A stretch of 9,019 bases of DNA from Chromatiales bacterium. GTDB taxonomy: Bacteria; Pseudomonadota; Gammaproteobacteria; Chromatiales; Chromatiaceae. The translations under genes were made by a program, and so were the position numbers. Positions 1 through 6,723 of this stretch are shown piece after piece (within the stretch, counting starts at the first letter, position 1; each line of letters opens with the position of its first letter). Below the pieces are notes generated by a model that ran no database searches, was not told where the DNA came from, and was given only the letters and a program-made list of their open reading frames with translations. The DNA lies in assembly GCA_024639625.1 (NCBI GenBank), contig JAHEIA010000045.1:1-9019 (forward strand). Direction: 5' to 3'.

Positions 1-976
1 CGTGCGTGATCACGTGGAAATTGCCCGTTGCGGTGACGAAGATGTCCCCGACAAGGGCGGCCTCGTCCATGTGAACCACGCGATATCCTTCCATTGCGGC
101 CTGCAGCGCGCAGATGGGGTCGATCTCGGTGACCAGGACAGTGGCTCCGAGTCCACGCAACGATTGCGCACAACCTTTACCGACGTCCCCGTAACCCAAG
201 ACTACGGCAATCTTCCCAGCCACCATGACGTCCGTCGCGCGCTTGATCCCGTCGACCAGAGACTCGCGGCAGCCGTACAGGTTGTCGAATTTGGACTTGG
301 TTACCGAGTCGTTGACGTTGATCGCCGGGAACGGCAGCTCGCCTCGTGCCTCCATCTGGTAGAGCCGGTGCACACCCGTGGTGGTTTCTTCCGTGACACC
401 GCGGATGCTGCCGAGGCGCTGGGAATACCAGCCAGGCTGTGCAGCCAGGCGCTTGCGGATGGCGGCAAAAAGCACCGTCTCTTCTTCGCTGGTGGGGTCG
501 TCGAGAACGTTCGGGTCTGTTTCGGCCTTGCGTCCCAGGGTCACTAGCAGCGTCGCGTCCCCCCCGTCGTCGAGTATCATGTTGGGGCTGCCGCCATCGT
601 GCCACTCCATGATCCGGTGGGTGTAGTCCCAGTATTCCTCCAGGGTCTCGCCCTTATGGGCAAACACCGGCACTTCGCTTGCGGCAATGGCCGCCGCTGC
701 ATGGTCTTGCGTGGAGAATATGTTGCAGGAGGCCCAGCGAAGCTCCGCGCCGAGCGCTTTCAGAGTCTCTATCAGGACGGCGGTCTGAATCGTCATGTGC
801 AGCGAGCCGGCGATACGTGCCCCTCGCAAAGGTTGCTGAAGCGCGTACTTTTCCCGAATCGCCATCAATCCTGGCATCTCGGTTTCCGCGATTGCGATCT
901 CTTTCCGGCCCCAGTCGGCCAGCGAGATGTCGGCGACTTTGTAGTCGGTGAAGTTGCCTTCCACGACAGCATTCAT
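1..976 (-). CDS. ahcY: Adenosylhomocysteinase (S-adenosyl-L-homocysteine hydrolase), 3' end beyond the window
   Basis: This NAD-dependent cytosolic enzyme splits S-adenosylhomocysteine into adenosine and homocysteine, removing the inhibitory by-product of methyl transfer. The frame is open from the ATG at 976-974 to the window edge, giving 325 residues of a family usually about 430-470 long; the missing part is the C-terminus. Visible hallmarks are [14 protein letters not shown] (84-97), the DDGGD segment (136-140), the substrate/NAD stretch [12 protein letters not shown] (221-232), and the Rossmann motif GYGDVGKG (261-268) followed by TEID (283-286). The roughly 40-residue insertion typical of bacterial and plant enzymes is present (about 150-190). 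A Shine-Dalgarno GGAG lies 8 nt before the start. The gene follows metK on the same strand and is preceded by a SAH riboswitch, which independently supports the call. An ATG two codons upstream is not available; another downstream start would remove conserved sequence. Confidence 0.97.
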   Translation of the reverse strand, partial: MNAVVEGNFTDYKVADISLADWGRKEIAIAETEMPGLMAIREKYALQQPLRGARIAGSLHMTIQTAVLIETLKALGAELRWASCNIFSTQDHAAAAIAASEVPVFAHKGETLEEYWDYTHRIMEWHDGGSPNMILDDGGDATLLVTLGRKAETDPNVLDDPTSEEETVLFAAIRKRLAAQPGWYSQRLGSIRGVTEETTTGVHRLYQMEARGELPFPAINVNDSVTKSKFDNLYGCRESLVDGIKRATDVMVAGKIAVVLGYGDVGKGCAQSLRGLGATVLVTEIDPICALQAAMEGYRVVHMDEAALVGDIFVTATGNFHVITH

Positions 977-986
977 GCGTCTCTCT

Positions 987-1000
987 CCCAGTCAACTGAG
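987..1000 (-). promoter_or_regulatory. Candidate expression-platform hairpin masking the ahcY ribosome binding site
   Basis: On the minus strand, CUCAG (1000-996) can pair with CUGGG (991-987) around a UUGA loop, with one U·G pair. This covers the first Gs of the Shine-Dalgarno run GGGAGAGAG (989-981), whose GGAG core is 8 nt from the ATG. Bases 1000-998 are also the last three of the 3' arm of the riboswitch pseudoknot (1003-998), so hairpin and pseudoknot exclude each other. I infer translational control: SAH-bound form, RBS free; unbound form, RBS masked. The pairing is seen in the sequence; the mechanism is inference. The stem is short, only five pairs. Confidence 0.5.
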
Positions 1001-1070
1001 CGCAGTTCTCGAATAAGCCCGGCCATCCCGAGCCTGGCAGGGGCTTCCCTGTTGCAGCGCTCCTCGGTAG
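998..1070 (-). promoter_or_regulatory. SAH riboswitch aptamer upstream of ahcY
   Basis: The minus strand carries the conserved core of the S-adenosylhomocysteine riboswitch. P1 is CCGAG (1067-1063) with CUCGG (1032-1028). The conserved GAGGAGCGCUGC runs from 1065 to 1054. P2 is CAGGG (1051-1047) with CCCUG (1042-1038) around an AAGC loop, followed by the conserved CCAGGCUCGG (1037-1028). The pseudoknot pairs GAGCGC (1062-1057) with GCGCUC (1003-998). The optional P4 hairpin position (about 1024-1004) shows only weak pairing. This class is known to switch on genes for SAH recycling, chiefly ahcY, when SAH is bound, and ahcY is the gene directly downstream. The aptamer begins about 25 nt after the metK stop, so it lies inside a probable metK-ahcY transcript or in the leader of a promoter located in the end of metK. 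Confidence 0.95.
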
Positions 1071-1094
1071 GCGGTGGGTACGGATCCACTTCGA

Positions 1095-2264
1095 TCAGAG
1101 GCCTGCAGCGTCGCGCAGTGCCTCTGCTTTGTCGGTACGTTCCCACGTGAAATCCGGATCTTCGCGGCCGAAGTGTCCGTAGGCCGCGGTTTTCAGGTAG
1201 ATCGGGCGAATCAGATCCAGCATCCGGATGAGGCTATAGGGACGCAGATCGAAGTGTTCGCGCACCAGGGCAGCGATCCGGTCTTCGGGGATGTGATGGG
1301 TGCCGAAGGTTTCGACGCTGATCGAGGTGGGTTCCGCTACGCCGATGGCGTAGGAGATCTGGATCTCGCAGCGATCCGCCAGCCCGGCCGCCACGATATT
1401 CTTCGCCACGTAGCGCCCCGCGTATGCCGCCGAGCGGTCTACTTTCGATGGGTCCTTTCCCGAGAAGGCGCCGCCCCCATGGCGCGCCGCGCCCCCATAG
1501 GTGTCGACGATGATCTTGCGCCCGGTGACACCGCAGTCGCCTACCGGTCCGCCGATAACGAAAGCCCCCGTCGGGTTGATGTGGAACTTGGTATCGCCGT
1601 GAATCCACTCTTCGGGAAGCACCGGCAGTACGATGTTTTCCATGACTGCCTCGCGCAAATGTTCATACTCGATGTCGGGATCATGCTGGGTGGATAGCAC
1701 CACCGCGTCCACTGCCGCGACCTTGCCGTCATCGTAACGCAGGGTTACCTGGCTCTTTGCGTCCGGACGCAGCCAGGGCAGGATCTTCTGCTTGCGCATC
1801 TCCGACTGGCGCTGCACCAAGAGGTGGGCGTAGGTGATCGGCGCTGGCATCAAGACCTCGGTCTCGTTGGTCGCGTAGCCGAACATCAGCCCCTGGTCGC
1901 CGGCCCCTTGCTGTTTCGGGTCTTGCCGGTCCACGCCCTGAGCGATGTTCGAAGATTGCTTACCGATCAACGACATGACCGCGCAAGTGCTGCCGTCGAA
2001 TCCGACATCGGAGCTGGTATAGCCGATATCGCAGATGACATTGCGTACGATCTCGTCGAGGTCTACCCAGGCTTCGGTGCTGATCTCGCCGGATACGATC
2101 GCGGCCCCTGTTTTCACCATGGTTTCGCAGGCTACGCGAGCCCGCCCAGGGTTTGGATCCAACCTCAGGATCTCATCCAGCACCGCGTCGGAAATCTGAT
2201 CTGCGACCTTGTCGGGGTGTCCCTCGGAAACCGACTCCGAGGTAAAAATGAAATTCTTTTGCAT
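1095..2264 (-). CDS. metK: S-adenosylmethionine synthetase (methionine adenosyltransferase)
   Basis: The enzyme makes S-adenosylmethionine from methionine and ATP, with tripolyphosphate hydrolysed in the same active site; the family works as a cytosolic tetramer needing Mg2+ and K+. The product has 389 residues, close to the 384 of E. coli. Seen are GHPDK (15-19, with the catalytic histidine), [12 protein letters not shown] (120-131), TGRK (247-250), the glycine-rich loop [16 protein letters not shown] (263-278) and the C-terminal GHFGRE. The open frame extends upstream to 2429, but the family begins at [11 protein letters not shown], so the ATG at 2264-2262 is chosen; its Shine-Dalgarno (AAAGGCG, about 2280-2274) is only fair and somewhat distant. 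One oddity: a nearly invariant arginine in the NPTGR segment is alanine here (residue 234). ahcY follows after 118 bp, joining SAM synthesis and SAH breakdown. Confidence 0.98.
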   Translation of the reverse strand: MQKNFIFTSESVSEGHPDKVADQISDAVLDEILRLDPNPGRARVACETMVKTGAAIVSGEISTEAWVDLDEIVRNVICDIGYTSSDVGFDGSTCAVMSLIGKQSSNIAQGVDRQDPKQQGAGDQGLMFGYATNETEVLMPAPITYAHLLVQRQSEMRKQKILPWLRPDAKSQVTLRYDDGKVAAVDAVVLSTQHDPDIEYEHLREAVMENIVLPVLPEEWIHGDTKFHINPTGAFVIGGPVGDCGVTGRKIIVDTYGGAARHGGGAFSGKDPSKVDRSAAYAGRYVAKNIVAAGLADRCEIQISYAIGVAEPTSISVETFGTHHIPEDRIAALVREHFDLRPYSLIRMLDLIRPIYLKTAAYGHFGREDPDFTWERTDKAEALRDAAGL

Positions 2265-2340
2265 TCTTTGAGACGCCTTTTTGCGGAATCCAGAGTCCCC
2301 CACACGAGAAAACAAGCGCCGCTCGACGCTGACGATGGGA

Positions 2341-2399
2341 GCCGGGGGGATTGGGATTGTTTCCCTATTTCGAGCGATCGAATCAGCACCTAAACCGGC
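2341..2399 (-). promoter_or_regulatory. Candidate structured element in the metK upstream region
   Basis: Read on the minus strand, GCCGG (2399-2395) can pair with CCGGC (2345-2341), enclosing two hairpins: UUCGA (2382-2378) with UCGAA (2373-2369) around UCGC, and GGGA (2365-2362) with UCCC (2356-2353) around AACAA. The result would be a three-way junction. It matches no riboswitch I know. If the candidate -10 box at 2406-2401 is real, transcription would begin near 2395 and the closing stem would be incomplete. The TTCGA/TCGAA repeat could equally be a DNA operator. Confidence 0.3.
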
Positions 2400-2400
2400 C

Positions 2401-2431
2401 ATTGTACACGCGGGTCGGGGAAAATGCACAA
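2401..2431 (-). promoter_or_regulatory. metK: Weak sigma-70-like promoter candidate for metK
   Basis: On the minus strand TACAAT (2406-2401) is a good -10 match. The best -35 is TTGTGC (2431-2426), but the spacer is 19 bp, longer than the optimum. This would give a leader of about 130 nt. It is the best candidate I found by eye; it is not strong. Confidence 0.3.
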
Positions 2432-2534
2432 ACCGCAGCGCCTGGCTTGTGGCCCCACGATGCGCCTCAACCTAATCATGTCCGAGAGTGGAGCGAGGAC
2501 CGCGGCGTGGGTTCGGGAAATCTTCTAGCATCCG

Positions 2535-2555
2535 TATATTAAAAAAGGATAAAAT
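2535..2555 (+). promoter_or_regulatory. AT-rich promoter candidate for the thioredoxin-like gene
   Basis: TATATT (2535-2540) and TAAAAT (2550-2555) are both plausible -10 hexamers about 35-50 bp before the start codon. No good -35 element lies at the right distance (TTCGGG at 2512-2517 is the nearest for the first). The local AT-richness is the main support. Confidence 0.3.
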
Positions 2556-2579
2556 GCCCAGATTGAAAATTCGCTGGGC
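2556..2579 (+). other. Leader hairpin directly before the thioredoxin-like gene's RBS
   Basis: GCCCAG (2556-2561) and CTGGGC (2574-2579) form a perfect 6-bp stem with a 12-nt AT-rich loop. The Shine-Dalgarno GAGG (2580-2583) starts at the very next base, 5 nt before the ATG at 2589. The hairpin might influence translation or mRNA stability; function is inference. Confidence 0.4.
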
Positions 2580-2588
2580 GAGGTATCC

Positions 2589-3146
2589 ATGGTTTCCCTG
2601 CAAACACCAGTATGCGAATTCGGTCAGCCCGCAGTCGACTTCTCTCTGCCGGGGGTGGACGGAAAGATCTGGACCCTGGAGCAGTGCAGGGGCCCCAAAG
2701 GGCTGCTTGTGATGTTCATTTGCAACCACTGCCCCTATGTGAAGGCCGTGCGCGAGCGCATCGTACGCGATACAGCGGAGCTGCGCGAGATCGGTGTGCA
2801 CAGCGTCGCGATCATGGCAAACGATGTCAGTGAGTATCCGGAGGACTCGTTCGAGAACATGGCGGCTGTCGCTGCGGAGTTCCGCTTCGCGTTCCCTTAT
2901 CTTTGGGATGAGAGTCAAGCGGTTGCGAAGGCGTACGGAGCAGTGTGTACCCCAGATTTCTTCGGCTACAATGCCGCGCTCGCGCTGCAGTATCGTGGCC
3001 GGCTGGATGAAAGCCGTAAGGATGCGGCGCCCGCGGGAGTGCGCCGCGACCTGTTTGAGGCGATGCGGCAGGTCGCGGAAACCGGCGAGGGGCCGGCGCA
3101 GCAGGTGCCGAGCATGGGCTGCTCGATCAAATGGCGTGGCCAATAG
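2589..3146 (+). CDS. Thioredoxin-fold, peroxiredoxin-like protein (PRX_like1 type)
   Basis: The 185-residue product belongs to a bacterial thioredoxin-superfamily group related to AhpC/TSA peroxiredoxins. The N-terminal peroxiredoxin-like stretch (FGQPAVDFSLPGVDG, 11-25) leads to a CxxC redox motif, CNHC (45-48), in the family signature ICNHCPYVKAVRERI. The cis-proline loop appears as CTPDFF (120-125), and the conserved tail SMGCSIKW (175-182) carries another cysteine. There is no signal peptide or membrane segment, so a cytosolic place is likely. The substrate of this family is not established; a thiol-disulfide or peroxide-related role is an inference from the fold and the CxxC. The ATG at 2589 has GAGG 5 nt upstream and gives the usual family length. 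The gene runs with tkt but is separated from it by 338 bp, so it is probably its own transcription unit. Confidence 0.88.
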   Translation: MVSLQTPVCEFGQPAVDFSLPGVDGKIWTLEQCRGPKGLLVMFICNHCPYVKAVRERIVRDTAELREIGVHSVAIMANDVSEYPEDSFENMAAVAAEFRFAFPYLWDESQAVAKAYGAVCTPDFFGYNAALALQYRGRLDESRKDAAPAGVRRDLFEAMRQVAETGEGPAQQVPSMGCSIKWRGQ

Positions 3147-3196
3147 GCAGGGCTAGGTTCGCCTCTGAAATTCGGAAGCGTTTGCCAATCAAGGGA

Positions 3197-3213
3197 TTTA
3201 TTGGGCCCATAAA
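3197..3213. promoter_or_regulatory. Candidate LysR-type (CbbR-like) operator
   Basis: TTTAT (3197-3201) and ATAAA (3209-3213) form a perfect 5-bp inverted repeat separated by 7 bp, containing the T-N11-A pattern typical of LysR-family sites. Directly after it comes AGACG-T-CGTCT (3215-3225), a perfect 5+1+5 palindrome. In autotrophic proteobacteria the LysR regulator CbbR controls cbb genes, including tkt-gap-pgk clusters. No cbbR gene is in the window, so this is a suggestion from pattern and context. Confidence 0.3.
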
Positions 3214-3232
3214 GAGACGTCGTCTTGCTCCT

Positions 3233-3267
3233 GTGCAGCCTTTGGGGGAGAATACTGCACCTTTTTT
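3233..3267 (+). terminator. Possible rho-independent terminator after the thioredoxin-like gene
   Basis: GTGCAG (3233-3238) pairs perfectly with CTGCAC (3255-3260); one C and then six Ts (3262-3267) follow. The 16-nt loop is large and the stem only six pairs, so it would be a weak terminator. It lies about 90 bp after the stop of the thioredoxin-like gene and 220 bp before tkt, which fits separation of two transcription units. Confidence 0.4.
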
Positions 3268-3342
3268 GGTGGAATCCAGCGGCGAGCGTGGAGCCTCCCG
3301 GCCAGCCCAGAGGTGCGATGTTGGCTCTCGCGTGGGGTGTGT

Positions 3343-3369
3343 GCAAAGGTTCTTTTCTTTAACTTTTGC
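3343..3369 (+). repeat. Inverted repeat GCAAAGGTT-N9-AACTTTTGC in the tkt leader
   Basis: GCAAAGGTT (3343-3351) and AACTTTTGC (3361-3369) are complementary over 9 bp with one G·T pair. The first arm also has a perfect 8-bp complement, ACCTTTGC, at 3463-3470, 3 nt before the tkt Shine-Dalgarno. The repeat could be a dimeric-regulator operator or, in RNA, one of two competing stems. No T run follows, so it is not a terminator. Confidence 0.5.
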
Positions 3370-3459
3370 CGCGGTTACTTGTGGACGATCACAGAGGACA
3401 CGGGAACTGCCCCGGCACCCACCAGCGACCTGACCCGAAGTACATCCGAGTTTCTTTAA
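3354..3459 (+). repeat. Direct repeat TTTCTTTAA, two copies 97 bp apart
   Basis: The 9-mer TTTCTTTAA occurs at 3354-3362 and 3451-3459. Each copy is followed within a few bases by a TTTGC-type sequence (TTTTGC ending 3369, ACCTTTGC ending 3470), so the similarity extends past the exact 9-mer. The second copy ends 14 nt before the tkt Shine-Dalgarno. Confidence 0.5.
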
Positions 3460-3473
3460 ACCACCTTTGCAAC

Positions 3474-3478
3474 AGGAG
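3474..3478 (+). promoter_or_regulatory. tkt: Ribosome binding site fixing the tkt start
   Basis: AGGAG lies 6 nt before the ATG at 3485. The open frame could begin earlier at a TTG (3467), but that codon lies upstream of this site and would add six residues the family lacks. The ATG at 3485 is therefore the start. Confidence 0.85.
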
Positions 3479-3484
3479 AGATCA

Positions 3485-5479
3485 ATGCCCTCACGCAGAG
3501 AACTTGCCAACGCTGTCCGTGCCCTCAGCATGGATGCGGTGCAGAAAGCCAAATCCGGGCATCCCGGCGCGCCCATGGGCATGGCCGATATTGCCGAGGT
3601 GCTGTGGAACGATTACATGCGGCACAATCCGGCGAATCCTCAATGGCCGGACCGCGATCGGTTCATTCTCTCCAACGGCCACGGCTCGATGCTGGTCTAC
3701 TCGCTTCTGCATTTGACCGGTTATGATCTGGCTATCGAAGACCTAAAACAGTTCCGCCAATTACACTCGAGGACCCCCGGACACCCGGAGTACGGATATG
3801 CCCCGGGCGTTGAGACAACCACCGGACCCTTGGGGCAGGGGATTACCAATGCCGTTGGTATGGCGTTGGCGGAGAAGGTCCTGGCTGCTCAGTTCAACCG
3901 GCCAGGCCATGAAATCGTAGACCACGACACGTACGTTTTCCTCGGCGACGGTTGCTTGATGGAAGGGATTTCTCACGAGGCCTGCTCTCTGGCCGGTACC
4001 TTGGGTCTCGGCAAGTTGACCGCCTTCTACGACGACAACGGTATTTCCATCGATGGAGAGGTAGAAGGCTGGTTCACCGACGATACTCCGAAGCGTTTTC
4101 AGGCCTACGGTTGGCACGTGATCCCCAGGGTGGATGGGCACAACGCGGATGAGATAAAGGCTGCCATCGAAAAGGCTCGCTCGGTGACCGATCGGCCAAG
4201 TCTGATCTGCTGCCAGACCGTGATTGGCTGGGGCTCGCCGAACAAGCAAGGGAAAGAGGAATGCCATGGGGCGCCTCTCGGTGATGACGAGGTGGCCCTG
4301 GTGCGCGAGACGATCGGCTGGAACCATCCCCCGTTCGAGATCCCGAGCCATGTAGCCGAAGGTTGGAACGCCAAAGAGGCGGGTGCCCGAGCGGAAGCCG
4401 AGTGGAACGAACGGTTTGCCGCTTACGAAGCCGAAAATCCGCAACTTGCCGCGGAATTCAAGCGGCGGATCGCGGGCGAACTACCTGCGGACTGGCCAGA
4501 GAAGGCCGCCGCATTCATTGAGTCGGTGAACGAGAAGGCGGAAAAGATCGCCTCTCGTAAGGCTTCGCAGAACTCGCTCAATGGATATGGCCCGTGGCTT
4601 CCGGAGCTGTTGGGGGGGTCTGCCGATCTGGCGGGATCCAACCTGACAATCTGGTCCGGATCCAAGGGAGTGAACAGCAAGGACGCCTCCGGCAACTACA
4701 TCTACTACGGCGTACGCGAGTTCGGGATGTCCGCCATCATGAATGGCATCGCCCTGCACGGAGGCTTCAAACCCTACGGCGCAACCTTCCTCATGTTTAT
4801 GGAGTATGCGCGCAATGCGGTGCGTATGGCCGCGCTGATGAAGTTGCCGGTAATCCACGTCTACACTCACGACTCGATCGGCCTCGGTGAGGACGGACCG
4901 ACCCACCAGCCGGTGGAGCAAACTGCTACCCTGCGTATGATCCCTCGCATGTCGGTTTGGCGCCCCGCCGATGCGGTGGAGACCGCGGTTGCCTGGAAGA
5001 AGGCAATCGAGCGGAGCGGCGGACCCACAGCTTTGATCCTGTCGCGCCAGGGGCTGCCCCACACCGAACGAACGCAACAACAGTTAGCCGATATCGAACG
5101 CGGCGGTTATGTGCTGCGCGACTGTGAGGGTGCCCCGGAGGCGATCATCATCGCGACCGGTTCGGAGGTGGAGCTTGCCATCCAAGCCTACGAGGAACTC
5201 ATCGCGAAGGGCAGCAAGGTGCGGGTGGTGTCGATGCCGTCCACTGATACCTTCGACGCCCAGGAAGCGGCTTACCGGGAAAGCGTCCTGCCCGCTAGTT
5301 GCACCGCTCGCGTAGCGGTGGAAGCCGGCGTGACCGGTTTCTGGATGAAGTACGTCGGGCTTAACGGCAAGGTCATTGGAGTCGATACCTTCGGTGAGTC
5401 AGCGCCCGCAGGCGACGTGTACAAGCATTTCAATGTCACTAGCGAAGCCGTCGTCGATGCGGTGGAGTCAGTGGTCTAG
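3485..5479 (+). CDS. tkt: Transketolase
   Basis: This thiamine-diphosphate enzyme moves two-carbon ketol units between sugar phosphates in the pentose phosphate pathway and in Calvin-cycle regeneration of ribulose bisphosphate. The 664-residue product matches the usual length (E. coli TktA 663) and is similar throughout. Domains in order: the pyrimidine/PP domain with [17 protein letters not shown] (25-41, His26), GPLGQGI (114-120), and the diphosphate/metal motif [13 protein letters not shown] (154-166) with the downstream Asn185; the middle domain with REFGM (411-415, catalytic Glu412) and [20 protein letters not shown] (460-479), including His462; and the C-terminal domain with ATGSEVELA (557-565). 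No key residue is missing. It is the first gene of a tkt-gap-pgk-pyk run; gap follows after 78 bp. Whether it serves carbon fixation or only pentose metabolism cannot be told from this gene alone. Confidence 0.98.
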   Translation: MPSRRELANAVRALSMDAVQKAKSGHPGAPMGMADIAEVLWNDYMRHNPANPQWPDRDRFILSNGHGSMLVYSLLHLTGYDLAIEDLKQFRQLHSRTPGHPEYGYAPGVETTTGPLGQGITNAVGMALAEKVLAAQFNRPGHEIVDHDTYVFLGDGCLMEGISHEACSLAGTLGLGKLTAFYDDNGISIDGEVEGWFTDDTPKRFQAYGWHVIPRVDGHNADEIKAAIEKARSVTDRPSLICCQTVIGWGSPNKQGKEECHGAPLGDDEVALVRETIGWNHPPFEIPSHVAEGWNAKEAGARAEAEWNERFAAYEAENPQLAAEFKRRIAGELPADWPEKAAAFIESVNEKAEKIASRKASQNSLNGYGPWLPELLGGSADLAGSNLTIWSGSKGVNSKDASGNYIYYGVREFGMSAIMNGIALHGGFKPYGATFLMFMEYARNAVRMAALMKLPVIHVYTHDSIGLGEDGPTHQPVEQTATLRMIPRMSVWRPADAVETAVAWKKAIERSGGPTALILSRQGLPHTERTQQQLADIERGGYVLRDCEGAPEAIIIATGSEVELAIQAYEELIAKGSKVRVVSMPSTDTFDAQEAAYRESVLPASCTARVAVEAGVTGFWMKYVGLNGKVIGVDTFGESAPAGDVYKHFNVTSEAVVDAVESVV

Positions 5480-6556
<1,077 letters not shown>

Positions 6557-6585
6557 GCGGTTATTGGCTTGACGCTAGTAGATCC

Positions 6586-6616
6586 GATCGGTGGCCGGCT
6601 TTGTCGGTCACCGATC
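6586..6616 (+). other. Strong stem-loop after gap
   Basis: GATCGGTG (6586-6593) pairs perfectly with CACCGATC (6609-6616). The stem continues inward through a G·U pair and CCG/CGG (6595-6597 with 6605-6607), giving 12 pairs and a 7-nt loop. It starts 30 nt after the gap stop. No U run follows, so I read it as a 3'-end stabiliser, processing site or partial terminator rather than a canonical intrinsic terminator. Confidence 0.6.
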
Positions 6617-6663
6617 TCGGCACAGAGAGGGCCCCTAGCGGCCAAACACCACGCCCGCGAGGC

Positions 6664-6697
6664 TTCAGGCAAGGCCCACCTTGCACCTGAATTCTTT
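6664..6697 (+). terminator. Terminator-like or attenuator hairpin in the gap-pgk junction
   Basis: TTCAG (6664-6668) and GCAAGG (6669-6674) pair with CCTTGC (6679-6684) and CTGAA (6687-6691), with a CCCA loop and a 2-nt bulge (6685-6686), in all 11 pairs. TTCTTT (6692-6697) follows at once. It lies 14 nt before the pgk Shine-Dalgarno. It could end part of the gap transcripts or act as an attenuator of pgk; the T tract is interrupted, so full termination is unlikely. Confidence 0.4.
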
Positions 6698-6723
6698 CGG
6701 AGCAAATATCAGGAGATTCCCGT

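Larger units (their letters stand above)
2265..2588. other. Divergent intergenic region between metK and the thioredoxin-like gene
   Basis: These 324 bp contain no convincing gene. On the minus strand, the roughly 130 nt before metK can fold into a multi-hairpin structure (2399-2341, listed separately). No known SAM-responsive riboswitch (SAM-I, -II, -III, SAM/SAH) is recognisable there. On the plus strand an AT-rich stretch (2535-2555) stands out in otherwise GC-rich DNA and is followed by a short hairpin touching the ribosome binding site of the thioredoxin-like gene. Both promoters must lie here because the two genes diverge. Confidence 0.7.
3147..3484 (+). other. Repeat-rich leader/promoter region of the tkt-gap-pgk-pyk cluster
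   Basis: These 338 bp hold no convincing gene. From left to right it shows an inverted repeat with LysR-type geometry (3197-3213), a second short palindrome (3215-3225), a stem-loop with a following T run (3233-3267), a 9-bp inverted repeat (3343-3369), a 9-nt direct repeat (3354-3362 and 3451-3459), and the tkt ribosome binding site. The cluster promoter must lie here unless the genes are read from the thioredoxin-like gene; I could not pick convincing -35/-10 boxes. Confidence 0.7.

Noticed and set aside
2..547. Plus-strand open frame of 181 codons
   Set aside because: It lies antisense to ahcY, whose frame has clear family motifs throughout; the translated product has no recognisable domain.
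2265..2429. N-terminal extension of MetK by 55 residues
   Set aside because: The family starts at [15 protein letters not shown] sequence; the extension is low-complexity, basic and has no family counterpart.
2472..3143. Minus-strand open frame of 223 codons
   Set aside because: It is antisense to the thioredoxin-like gene, which has a good RBS and family motifs; this frame shows no domain.
3380..3393. TGTGG-N4-TCACA as a CRP/FNR-type site in the tkt leader
   Set aside because: The spacing is 4 bp, not the 6 bp of CRP sites, and one half-site deviates, so I do not list it.
3761..4444. Minus-strand open frame of 227 codons
   Set aside because: It is antisense to the first half of tkt with no recognisable domain or RBS.
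6569..6597. TTGACG as the -35 box of a pgk promoter
   Set aside because: No -10-like hexamer lies 16-19 bp downstream; the sequence there is GC-rich and part of the stem-loop.
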